NCBI RefSeq assembly: GCF_963583255.1
Contig: NC_084806.1
Coordinates: 28,024,935-28,088,934 of the forward strand
Source of the DNA: Pyrus communis
Lineage: Eukaryota > Streptophyta > Magnoliopsida > Rosales > Rosaceae
Direction of reading: 5' to 3'
Length of the DNA stretch: 64,000 bases
Every line of letters begins with the position of its first letter. Position 1 is the first letter of the stretch. The position numbers and the translations under genes were made by a program. Positions 32,334-42,589 of this stretch are shown one piece after another. The notes beneath the pieces were generated by a model. That model searched no databases, was not told the DNA's origin, and worked only from the letters and a program-made list of their open reading frames with translations.

Positions 32334-34685
32334 ATGGAGGCCTCAAATCCGGCCTGCCGTTCGGACTTCTACGCATATCAGCTGCAAGCAAGCCTCAGAA
32401 AGCGAGACTTATTTGCCGGAAAATCAATCCATGCCCAGGTCATCAAATCCGGCCTTCACCTCTGCAGTGTGTTTTTGATGAACAACCTCATGACCGTGTA
32501 CCTCAAAACCGGCTCTGCTTCCGATGCCCACCGCGTGTTCGACGAAATGCCCCTAAGGAATACGCTCTCATGGAACACTATTCTCTCCGCTTATGCAAAG
32601 CAGGGAAGGTTTGACGAAGCACTGAGCGTTTTCAATGCAATGCCGCAACGGGACTCCGTTTCCTGGACCGCAATGATCGTGGGTTACAATCAGATGGGTC
32701 GTTATGGGAGTGCCATTCAGATGTTTGTGCAGATGATTGCGGACGGAGTTCCGGTGACCCAGTTCACCCTTACTAACATTCTTTCCGCATGTGGTGCTGT
32801 TAAGGCTTTGGAGATTGGTAGAAAGGTTCATTCGTTTGTTGTTAAACTTGCGGTTGGCGGTTATGTTTCTGTTGCCAACTGTCTTTTAAACATGTATGCA
32901 AAATCTGGTGATCCCAGGACCGCGAAGATTGTTTTCGATAGGATGAGGTTGAAAAACACATCGAGCTGGAATGCTATGATTTCTTTGCATATGCAATGCG
33001 GTTGTGCTGACCTTGCTCTTGCTCAGTTTAAGCAAATGAAGGAGCGCGACATTGTTTCTTGGAATTCGTTGATTGCAGGATACAATCAGCATGGCCTTGA
33101 CATGGAAGCACTGACTACCTTCTCATGTATGCTTCAGGATTCTGTTCTACAGCCCGACAAGTTCACCTTAGCAAGCATTCTGTCAGCTTGTGCTAACCTT
33201 GAGAAGTTGGAACTTGGGAAGCAAATCCATGCCCATATTGTAAGAGCTGAGCTGGGCACATATGATGCGGTGAAAAATGCTTTGATCACAATGTATGCTA
33301 AATCTGGTGGGTTGGCAATCGCTCAAAAGATTTTAGAGCAATGCGCGACTTCCGATCTCAATGTTATAGCTTTTACCGCCCTATTGCATGGGTACATAAA
33401 GCTTGGGGATATAATGCCAGCCAGGCAGATATTTGACTCGTTGAGAGACCGTGATGTGGTTGCATGGACAGCAATGATTGTTGGTTATGTACAGAACGGG
33501 TTGAATAATGATGCTTTGGAGCTCTTCATGTCAATGATAAAACAAGGCCCCAAGCCAAACAGCTACACCTTAGCAGCTATGTTAAGTGTCAGTTCGAGCT
33601 TGGCTTCTTTAGACTATGGAAAACAAATTCATGCAAGTGCCATGAGGTCGGGGGAAGTGCATTCAGTTTCTGTAAGCAATGCTCTAATTTCAATGTATTC
33701 CAAAGCTGGAAGCATCGGTGGTGCAAAGAAAGTATTCAATTTGATTTACTTGAATAGAGATACGGTTTCTTGGACTTCCATGATCATAGCCCTGGCTCAA
33801 CATGGTCACGGGGAAGATGCCATTGAACTGTTTGAGAAGATGCTGTCACATGGTATTAAGCCTGACCATATAACTTATGTCGGCGTGCTCTCTGCCTGTA
33901 TACATGTGCGATTGGTAGAACAGGGTAGGAGCTACTATAATTTAATGACGAACGTCCATAAAATCGAACCCACCCATAGCCATTATGCATGCATGATTGA
34001 TCTGCTTGGGCGCGCTGGATTGCTTCAAGAAGCATTCAATTTTATACAAAGTTTGCCAGTTGAACCAGATGTTATAGCTTGGGGTTCACTTTTATCTTGT
34101 TGTAAGGTTCATAAAAATGTAGATCTAGCAAAGGTTGCAGCTGAAAAATTGCTGCTTATTGATCCAGACAACAGTGGGGCCTACTCAGCCCTTGCTAATC
34201 TGTATTCAGCTTGTGGAAGATGGGAAGAAGCTGCACAAGTTAGAAGGTCCATGAAGAATAAGGGAGTGAAGAAAGAACAAGGATTTAGTTGGATTCAGAT
34301 TCAAAACAAAGTTCATGTGTTTGGGGTTGATGATGGAGTTCACACGCAGAAAGAGGCAATCTACAAGATGATGGAAAAGATATGGAAAGAGATTAAAAAT
34401 ATGGGTTTTGTTCCCGACACTGACTCAGTATTGCATGATGTTGGTGAAGAAGTGAAGGAGAAGATGCTTAAACATCACAGTGAGAAACTTGCCATTGCAT
34501 TTGGGCTAATAAATACTCCAGAGAACACGACGTTGAGGATCATGAAGAACCTTAGAGTTTGTAATGATTGTCATTCTGCCATCAAATTTATTTCCAAGCT
34601 CGTGGGCAGAGAAATCATTTTGAGAGACGCTACTCGTTTTCACCATTTTAAGAACGGGCAGTGTTCTTGTCGGGACTATTGGTAG
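32334..34685 (+). CDS. PPR protein, PLS-class with E and DYW domains (At2g22070-like)
   Basis: Intact, intronless, 783 codons. Tandem P, L and S repeats run from about residue 30 to 560 (for example SWNTILSAYAKQGRFDEALS and VSWTAMIVGYNQMGRYGSAI). E and E+ motifs follow (VIAWGSLLSCCKVHKNVDLA, ANLYSACGRWEEAAQVRRSM). The C-terminal DYW domain has the zinc deaminase signature HSE (715-717) with CNDC (743-746) and ends CSCRDYW. Such proteins bind organelle transcripts one base per repeat, and the DYW domain supplies C-to-U editing activity. Length and order match Arabidopsis At2g22070 closely, as far as I remember. Mitochondrial or plastid location is expected but the short N-terminus shows no clear targeting peptide. 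The first ATG is used; no upstream in-frame start is visible. Confidence 0.95.
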   Translation: MEASNPACRSDFYAYQLQASLRKRDLFAGKSIHAQVIKSGLHLCSVFLMNNLMTVYLKTGSASDAHRVFDEMPLRNTLSWNTILSAYAKQGRFDEALSVFNAMPQRDSVSWTAMIVGYNQMGRYGSAIQMFVQMIADGVPVTQFTLTNILSACGAVKALEIGRKVHSFVVKLAVGGYVSVANCLLNMYAKSGDPRTAKIVFDRMRLKNTSSWNAMISLHMQCGCADLALAQFKQMKERDIVSWNSLIAGYNQHGLDMEALTTFSCMLQDSVLQPDKFTLASILSACANLEKLELGKQIHAHIVRAELGTYDAVKNALITMYAKSGGLAIAQKILEQCATSDLNVIAFTALLHGYIKLGDIMPARQIFDSLRDRDVVAWTAMIVGYVQNGLNNDALELFMSMIKQGPKPNSYTLAAMLSVSSSLASLDYGKQIHASAMRSGEVHSVSVSNALISMYSKAGSIGGAKKVFNLIYLNRDTVSWTSMIIALAQHGHGEDAIELFEKMLSHGIKPDHITYVGVLSACIHVRLVEQGRSYYNLMTNVHKIEPTHSHYACMIDLLGRAGLLQEAFNFIQSLPVEPDVIAWGSLLSCCKVHKNVDLAKVAAEKLLLIDPDNSGAYSALANLYSACGRWEEAAQVRRSMKNKGVKKEQGFSWIQIQNKVHVFGVDDGVHTQKEAIYKMMEKIWKEIKNMGFVPDTDSVLHDVGEEVKEKMLKHHSEKLAIAFGLINTPENTTLRIMKNLRVCNDCHSAIKFISKLVGREIILRDATRFHHFKNGQCSCRDYW

Positions 34686-34847
34686 ACACGACAGTGAGGA
34701 CTTAAAGATAGTTTGATGCTCAAGTGGACAGAAAATGATTCTAGTATTTCTCATAGAAAGATGGTTAACTATTTGGCAAAGAGATTGGTAGCTCCATACT
34801 GCTATTAGTGCCACTTGGATTGAGTTTAACCTTTGAAACACTGTTCA

Positions 34848-35818
34848 TTCAGGTATAATCTGCTGATAAGATTCTTGAACTCTTAAACTTGGGAATAGCT
34901 GTTGGAAAACTGAAAGGACATAGGCTAATGGAACATCTTCTCGGTAAGTTGAATTCATTTGTGTGCTGCAGATGGAAAGTAGGCTGTACGTAGAAACCAC
35001 AATCCTTAAGAGTTCATTTCTATAAACCTTCTATTAGAGATTCTATTCTACCTTAAATACCAAAGGCCGTATAGCTTTTCTAGATTTAGGTGCATGTTCA
35101 ACAGCTTCCATGAATATCTTTCAGTGGTCAGGTGTTTGGTTATACTTGCCATTGATTTGTTTTCCCATTAACCAGACCACATGCAGTGCTGGAAATAAAA
35201 GTAAAAAGAAAAGAAAGGAACAAGTACCGGAATCAAGAAATGCTAATGCAAGGCAAACTTGCACTTCTGGATCTTGCTAGCAGTGAACAAGCATTGGAAA
35301 CAAACAGCGGAGGCCAAAAATTATGGGATGGAGCAAATATTAACCATGCACTTCTTGCCTTAGCGAACTGCATAAATGCTCTGGGCGAACAGCAAAAGAA
35401 TGGTCTTGCTTATGTTCCTCATCATATTAGGTATGTGATTGTAATTGTTATCCTGAAGTCCTCCCTGGTGCTGTGCCTTCCTGCTACCGTACTTAATGTG
35501 ATTAGTTTTGCAGCAAATTGACATGAATACTCGAAGATGGTTTGAGTTGCAATTCTCAAACGATCATGGTTGCTATCCCCTGTGGACAGTTAGCATCATC
35601 ACACTGTGAATACTTTGAAGCATGCTGATCGGGCAAAGGAAATAAAGACGCACATCCAGGTAAGCGCCAAATATGCATCTCGACCTATTCAATTGGTTCA
35701 TCAAACTGTTACTCATTCTACGATCGCTGCTCAATTTGTTAATCTGTTATGATCTCCTTTGCAGTTAGCTATTAAGAAGTTTTAAAATTGACATTGTGGT
35801 TATCTTTCCACTTATGTT
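34848..35818 (+). pseudogene. duplicated kinesin-8 segment (exons 7-9 with introns)
   Basis: Closely follows 44105-45325 of the KIN8B gene, including intron sequence. Exon 7-like part: [11 protein letters not shown], with a CAA-to-TAA change. Exon 8-like part: 35186-35430 ([20 protein letters not shown]), where the switch II DLAGSE has become DLASSE. Exon 9-like part: 35515-35658, with a 5-bp deletion in GTTGCTACTGTATCC. Retention of introns shows a DNA-level copy, not a retrogene. It starts about 160 bp after the PPR stop. Not functional. Confidence 0.9.
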
Positions 35819-35823
35819 GCATT

Positions 35824-35966
35824 GGAGCATTGTGGTTGGAACTCGACATGGTAAGCTTTTAGTTTGGGGGTTCCGATGGTGGCGTTGCCGCAATGGACTG
35901 ATCAATGCACAAACGCCAAGTACGTTATGGATGTGGAGAACATTGGGATTAAGACTGGCTGATGAG
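35824..35966 (+). pseudogene. UGT74-like PSPG fragment fused to the kinesin segment
   Basis: Reads HCGWNST, then a damaged LEA position (W, stop), then [26 protein letters not shown] and ADEKG. These are residues of the PSPG box and the following strand. It matches exon 2 of the UGT pseudogene at 30515-30665 but keeps HCGWN where that copy has HCSWN, so it came from a different UGT copy. It joins kinesin-derived sequence at about 35820 over CATTG. Confidence 0.88.
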
Positions 35967-36019
35967 AAAGGACAAGGGCCATTCACCACTTGCATTAGAG
36001 CTGCAATTTTAACATCCAT

Positions 36020-37541
36020 TTAGCAAGGTGAATAAAACGGGTGGGTGAAGCAGCGATGTTGATTGTTTTTCATGGCCAGAGTTCGAATCCTTCTCCATAT
36101 GCATGCGATGCGACATCTCTTTAGTTACCTTTCATAGGTACTAAAGAATAAAGATAACTGTAATGAGACCTCACTAAAGAAAATTATCCAGAGTTCTTGT
36201 ATTGGAAAACCCTGAACCTTAAATCCAAAATTGTTTTGATATTTGATTCTGAGTCTGGCTATAATAGAACCCAGCACTCAGTCGTACGAATTTTATTAAA
36301 ATCCCATTGTAAAACTTCTGGATAATACTTGTGTTCTCGGAAATCAGCTCATTCTCCCACTTTAAGAATGTATCATCACCGTAAAAGTTTCATAATCAGA
36401 ACCATTTAATTTCTTAATCTTAATTTGAAGATTATTCCAACAAAAACTCATTCAAACCGGAGTTCGTTTAGTCATGTAAATGTATCAAATACATAGATGG
36501 TTCAACATGAATGTGTAACTTGGCACCTACACTGTTGATTTATTTGATACATTTGAATGTAAACAAACTCCGATCCAAATTATTTTTTGTAGGGATGATC
36601 TACAAATGAATCTTAAGAAATTGAATAGTTTCGATTAGAAAGTTTTTTCAATGAAGATATGTTATTTGCACGTGGGCAATGAGTTCATTCCCAAAGGAAA
36701 AATGCAAGTATTACTCTTAGATTTTTATGTGCAAATTTTAACCATTAAATTTTCAACTTCTCAATGATATGTATCATGGAAGAAAAATTAATTTTTCTCA
36801 TTGATTTTAAAATTTAGTTCCTAAAGAAAATAAAAGGCGACCTCCTACTTGTTCCTTTCTCTCTCTCACGCACCTATCCTCTCGGCAAGAGCCATCTCTC
36901 TCCTTTCAAAAAACCCTAGCATGTTACCTCCATAGCCGGCCTCTGGCTATGGCTGGGGGCGGTGGCAGCTTCTTCCTTCTCGTCCTAGCCCTTTTTCCCT
37001 TCCTATCTCCCCCTTCTCCCCCATCTCAACCTTCTCTCCCCTCCCCTCCCCTCCCTTACCATCCATGGCTCAGCCCTCTGACCACAAGCCTACCCCTTTT
37101 TTAGACCTTCACGTACCTCCTCTCCCCTCTCTGCATTTCTCTCCCATCATTTGTGAGCAGTTTGTTCATGGAATTCAGTTTTATACCCATATCCAGCCAT
37201 ACCCTCTCAAGGTTGTTCTTTGATTTGGCTATTGATTTCGTGGTGTGGGGTTGGATTTGTGGTTGTAGGCGGGTTGGATCCACCGTCATCAGCTTTTTTT
37301 CCATGGTGGTGACACTTTCTTTGACTCGGCGGCTTTGCTTTGTTTAGGCGTCCAGTACCTGGCGGTTCCGCTGCCTTATGCGACTTGCTCTCGTGGTGTT
37401 TAATTTTTGGATGCCTGAATCCCACTGGACTGGTGAATATGTAGGTGGCCTTAGCAAGGAGAGATTTTTCAGTGTGATCGGTATACGGGATGGTATACCA
37501 CGTGTCACTATACAAATGGTGAGATATGTATGCTAAAAAGT
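36020..37541. other. intergenic, with a SINE-like piece and a C/T-rich tract
   Basis: A SINE-like repeat with a strong B box (GAGTTCGAATCC) lies at 36038-36120. A pyrimidine-rich stretch runs from 36850 to 37110. Open frames at 37101-37515 on both strands have no recognisable domain. No gene supported. Confidence 0.55.
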
Positions 37542-38136
37542 TAGGGCTTGTTTGATATCCTATTTAAATTTTTTTATAATTTCTCAAAACATTTCTTAAG
37601 AATTTTTCTTGAAAACAATTTTCTTTAAGATTCAAAAACTTGTTTGGTATGCGATTTAAAATTTTTAAATCTTACAACTTAAATTGGAGAAATAAATCCA
37701 AAAAGAGGGGGTCGAGAGAGAAAAAGGAGAGAGAGGAGGAAACAAAATAAGAGATGATTGGATGAAAGAGAAAGAAGTGAGAGAATTGGAAGAGATAGAG
37801 AGGAAGAGGAGTGAGAAAGAACCGAAAGATTGAATGAGAGATGAAAAAAGGTAAAAAAAAAAGAAAAAAAAGAAGGGGGAGAGAGAAATAAGAAAGAGAT
37901 AGAGATAGATTTGGAGTGAGATGGGAGGAGGGAAAGAAAAGAAATGAGTGATATTAAATTTAAAAACTTTAAAAACTCATCTTTTGTGTTTTTAGAGAAT
38001 AAACTATATTTTTTAGTTAATCTTGAATTCAGTTTTTGAAAATAGTCTTACCAAATAAGTTTTTAAGGGCTAAAACTTGAAAATTGTTTTTGAGTTTAAA
38101 AAGTTAAATTCAAGTAGAAAACCAAACAGGCTCTTA
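37542..38136. mobile_element. non-autonomous hAT-like element, about 595 bp
   Basis: The left end TAGGGCTTGTTTGATATCC and the right end GAAAACCAAACAGGCTCTTA form imperfect inverted repeats of the common GGGCCTGTTTGG type. The middle is purine-rich (GAGAGA). TSD is only partly matching (AAAAAGTT versus AATAACTT). Confidence 0.6.
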
Positions 38137-40022
38137 ATAACTTAAAAAATAAAATTTCCCACCACTCTTATTAAAACACGTAATGTACCATTTGTATTCA
38201 CGTCACAATTAAAAATTTATCCTTGGCAAGAATGTCCTTGTCCCCCACTGTGATGAGTTGACCAATGGTTCCCTTCTCGGAGTGGTGTAGTTGTGTTTTA
38301 CTTGCAAGTGTCGTGGTCATGTTATGATGGCTAGATTGGTCTTCGCCCTTAAGCAATGAGTTATGTAGTTTTGTTTGTCAACAATAACTTGATGTGGTCT
38401 TGCTCTAGTGTGATGATTTTATGTGGTCTTGCTATGAACAATGACCAATGTGGTTGCCAGTTTAACTCTTGTTTTATATATCGTTTATTGTAACAGATCA
38501 GTACTAGTGACAATTGTGTGCTTGGAAATTGTCCGTTTGTGCTTGTGGTAACCTTCTAAGGGCTTACTTTTATTTATCTAATTGTGCAAACTCACTCTAC
38601 ATCAATTGGTTGGTCATTAAACCTATGTACTCAATAACACTCTTATTTTATGATAATTAATGAAATGTCACTCTATCATTTTTTTTGTTAAAAAAAAAAA
38701 AAACGGAATATGAATTTTCTTAATATGTACAGCTGGGCTTGTCTTGGACACATTAGGACATTATGCACACACCCAATGAGAAACGTCTTCAACATTCTTT
38801 CATTAGTGTGTAGAAGAAGAAAAAAACATCCCCTATAATAAACTCCTTAGATGATGACACTCGTCATATTTCATAGAATTAGTTAGGCTCATGATTATAG
38901 AGGATATCTTGAGTGATGCTATTCACATATCTTTTTTTTTTTTTTTTTTTTCTTATACACTTTGTTAATTTTTGTTATTTGATTCCTTTTAATTTATTTG
39001 ATCTAACAATCAAGGATTGAAAAGAGTGTGTAGAAAATAAAAATCATTCGTGGATGGCACCACTTTTCTTTTTTTTTTGCGTACATCGACATTTTATACT
39101 AATAAAAAAAGCGTTCCGCTAAGCCACGCAATAAATAGCATCACCTTTGTTTGTGCGGATAACTTTTCTGTTAGTGAAATAAAAGCTTCTTTTTTAACCA
39201 TAAAAGTAAAATAAAATAAAAGCCTTCTTGTGTATTATTTCTTCAACTAATAATGTTATCTTAACATTCTTTTCACTTTTCACCTTTCACCGAAAGTAGG
39301 ATGGAGATTATCTAGTGGTCCCTCATTATCGATTACTATTTCATTTTTGTCCATTTACAATCGTAGTTGTCATTTCCATCATTGTCATTTTTTCCGATCT
39401 ATTCATACTTGCTATTGTTTTTTTGGGGGTGATTTTGATCTTTACATATTTGGAGTTATTTTTATTCATATGCTTCTACCAACCAGTTTTTAAAATGGCC
39501 AAAAACGTTTTAGGTGAAAGTTTTTTAGATTTTAAAAGCACTTGAAATGCATTCAAGAAGAAGCATCAATTATGTGTATCTTGCAGGAAGCACTTCAAGT
39601 GTTTTTTCAAAATTAACTTGCATTTTTGTTAAATAATGGTTCTAAAAACACTTTAAGTGATTTCAATCATTTGGTTTTGAACTCATATCTAAAAGCCTCT
39701 AAAGAAAATGACATTCTATTTTTTTTTTTTTTTTTTTTTAATTTTAGAATCCTCTTAACAATGACCACACCTTGCACATTTACTGAATCAGTGGCATCCA
39801 TTTTTAATAGATGATAGTATATGAGTGCACTTTCTTGACCAACTGTTATAATCTATATTTGCTAACATTTGCTCTCTATGATAGCAAACTAATAATCCTT
39901 CTCATGCAACTCTAATATCACGAGGGGGTAGTATACCGGGGATCCCAAGAAATACATTCGTGAGAGTTCGAACTCGAGTTAGAGATTTCAAATCTTTTCT
40001 TGCTTTTCACTAGACCAATTCT
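38137..40022. other. intergenic, no gene recognised
   Basis: AT-rich with T runs (38932-38951, 39719-39739). A stretch at 39480-39690 has weak inverted similarity (AGTTTTTAAAATGGC ... AAAAACACTTTAAGTG) and may be an old MITE. A B-box-like GAGAGTTCGAACTCGAG lies at 39962. Confidence 0.5.
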
Positions 40023-40584
40023 TTAGACCAAACCCAACTCTGGGCTAAATGCTATTTTTTAGGTTTTATTCTCCCTCCAAACCCAGCCCAACTCATGCTA
40101 AATGTGTGGGCTAAAAGCTAATGCCAAACAAAAGCCAAATTTCCCCCAGGATTTAGCCCAGAAAATGGTGTGGGCACTACCAGCGGGACACCACACACAA
40201 GGGCATGTCTTTTAGGATTTATTGAATCCAACGGCTAAGATTGAATATAATTAAATTTAACGGTAAAAAAAGATCTAACAGCCCAAATTTAAATCCAACG
40301 AGTACAATAATTAAAAAAATTATTTAACTCAAAATTCATCCAAATTTAGTGATTTTCCAATATTTATTGGAATTTAAATATTTTTAGGTTAAAATGTTCA
40401 TAAAATTAAATTATGATAGTGTACATAATTTTTTTTTTTTAAATTACTTTAAAAGAAAAAATTAGCCTAAATTTATTTTTTAATAATATCGGGTTAAAAA
40501 ATTTAGTCTAGAAGGGTTGAAGCAGAAAAGTTATTTCTAGGTTAAGAATTTTAAGTTTTAGCCCAAGTGTTGAAGATGGTCTTA
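40023..40584. mobile_element. MITE-like repeat, about 560 bp
   Basis: The left TTAGACCAAACCCAACTC plus TGGGCTAAAT is the inverted partner of the right TAGCCCAAGTGTTGAAGATG plus GTCTTAA. Confidence 0.55.
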
Positions 40585-41007
40585 AGGTTGACATAAAAAT
40601 ATATATATATATATATATAATTTAAATTTAAATAATTAAACAAGGAGTATCAAAATTACCATGTTGAAAAAAAAAAAAAAAAAAAAAACAGCTCCCACAA
40701 GAAGCTTTCAATAACATGAAACTTTAAAGAAAAACATATAAAATCAAATTTGATTTTTTTAAAAGTTCCATTCGAGGCATCGATTCATTAATTTTTCCAA
40801 ACACACGTGCATGCAACTCAAGCCAAGATTTCCATCTCCTTCACATGGCTTTCCTTCTTTTTAGTTTGGTCCACTCCAAACAAGGCTTTAAAACCCTCAT
40901 TTCCCAATCATAATAACACAATAAATTTTTCATTGTGCCCAAAACATGTGTGATATATTACTTGTTATCACATGTTTAGAGGAAATATCATAAGGAGTTG
41001 TTTGATT

Positions 41008-41226
41008 ATTAATTTTTTTTTTTTTGAGAAAAAAGAGGACAACGGGTGGGAAGTCACAGTTATCCAACTCTTTTGGGTCCAGAGATGCTATGGGCAATTT
41101 ACTCTACCCATGACCACAGTCAAGCAAACTCACCAGTTCAGAGCATTGAACTTGAGACCTCATATATTTTTAGTTTATTGGGGAGCCGCAGTCCGCGCTC
41201 TTCTCACTGAGCCACTTGATGTAATT
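41008..41226 (-). mobile_element. SINE on minus strand with 18-bp TSD
   Basis: Read on the minus strand, it starts near an A box (TGGCTCAGTGAG), has a B-box-like AAGTTCAATGC, and ends in a poly(A) tail (T run at 41013-41026 on plus). Direct repeats flank it: ATAAGGAGTTGTTTGATT (40990-41007) and ATAAGGAATTGTTTGATT (41227-41244), one mismatch in 18. A related body occurs at 54960-55098. Confidence 0.8.
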
Positions 41227-41264
41227 ATAAGGAATTGTTTGATTGATCGGACTAAGATTGGGGC

Positions 41265-42113
41265 TAGGGGTGGGCACTTAGAACTGAAAACTGAAATCGA
41301 AACACAAACCAAATTGGATCGCACTGAATGATTTGGTTTTGCGGTTTTGAAACGATTTTGGTTTTGAAACCGAACCGTAATGTAGGGAAATGATTTGGTT
41401 TCAATTTTGGCTTTTGAAAACTGCACCGAAACCAAACCGCACCGCAAATACTAATAAACATTTAATTAGATGTTCATATTAGATGTCATGTTTAATTGGT
41501 TGTTTATTACCGTTCCATGCATTTAATATCTACTCAACCACACTAGAATTAGTAGAATATCATCATTCATCATTTTCTGTAGGTTTGCTTGCTGCCTATT
41601 TGTAGGGCTGGAATACCAAACCATCCCGAAATACCGAAAATATTTTGAAAATCCTGAAAATTAGGAATACCGAAATTTTGGTTTAAGATTGGTCTTCAAA
41701 TTCCTATCCTGAAAATTTTCTGTTCGGAATTCAGGATCCCATTTTCAATTTGGGATCTCATACCGAACCACCCCTACATATTTGTTTGCTGCATATATTG
41801 TTGCTGCAGGTTTGTTTCTTGCATATATTGTCCTAATTTTAGACGGAAATAGATTATCAAAATATCCTCACACAATGTACTGATTGTTAACATGTGTTCA
41901 TTAATTAATGTATTGTGTAAAAAAATGAGACCGTCTTATACGTAGATAGGTTTATATTTTTAAATGTACAATTTTTTCTTAGAAATCAAACTGAAACCGT
42001 TTGAAACCGTACCGAATCAAACCAAACAGTTTGATTTCATTTCGATTTTGACTTCAAAACCATACTGAACCAAACCTTAAAAAGTTTTAGACCAAACAGC
42101 CCACCCATAATTA
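41265..42113. mobile_element. hAT-like MITE family repeat, carrying a nested MITE
   Basis: The left TAGGGGTGGGCACTTAG and the right CAGCCCACCCATAATTA are inverted ends. The interior holds alternating AAACCGAA/TTCGGTTT-type blocks. A second element sits inside at 41603-41776. Confidence 0.55.
41603..41776. mobile_element. nested hAT-type MITE, 174 bp
   Basis: TAGGGCTGGAATACC at the left and ACCGAACCACCCCTA at the right are inverted ends. The 8-bp flanks CCTATTTG (41595-41602) and CATATTTG (41777-41784) differ at one base. 8-bp TSDs are the hAT mark. Confidence 0.7.
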
Positions 42114-42554
42114 GGGCTGTTTAACACCAGTCTCCCCTCAAGTCTCATCTCATTTACCCGCGTTAATTGCTCTGACCAGTAACCAGCCGGTCCCATTTAT
42201 TACATACAATACGTTACATTACTAAGATACGCGGAGAGCAACGAATCATTTCCCGTCTCATCTGACAGAGATTTTGTCATTTTCTCTCTCCTGCCCTCTC
42301 GACTGCCGAAACGAGCCTTTGAGTCGTTCATCCCACGTCTTCTCGCTCTTCGATTCGTGCTTCGATTTCCGAAGAAAATGTCGTTTCTTGAAATGTAGAG
42401 GAATTTTGAAGGAATCCGGGGCAAATGCGATTTCAAAGGCTTAATGAATTTTTTTGATTTTTTGAATTGTGGAAAACGAACACTCAGAAATTCAGCTGCG
42501 TTGACCTGCTCCAACTGTTAGGGTTTAGGGTTTTGGTGGTGGTGGTGGCGGAAG

Positions 42555-42589
42555 ATGAACCGATGTTGATCAAACATGCCTACCATTAG
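42555..42589 (+). promoter_or_regulatory. two overlapping uORFs before the KIN8B start
   Basis: ATG at 42555 opens a 4-codon ORF ending at 42569. ATG at 42563 opens an 8-codon ORF ending at 42589, which overlaps the main ATG at 42576 in another frame. If both lie in the transcript, they should lower translation of the main ORF. The transcript start is unknown. Confidence 0.6.

Noticed and set aside
35186..35521. Short kinesin-like ORF as a separate gene
   Set aside because: It is one exon plus intron of a duplicated fragment without start, P-loop or intact switch II.
37101..37515. Overlapping ORFs near the C/T-rich tract
   Set aside because: No domain; composition follows the low-complexity DNA.
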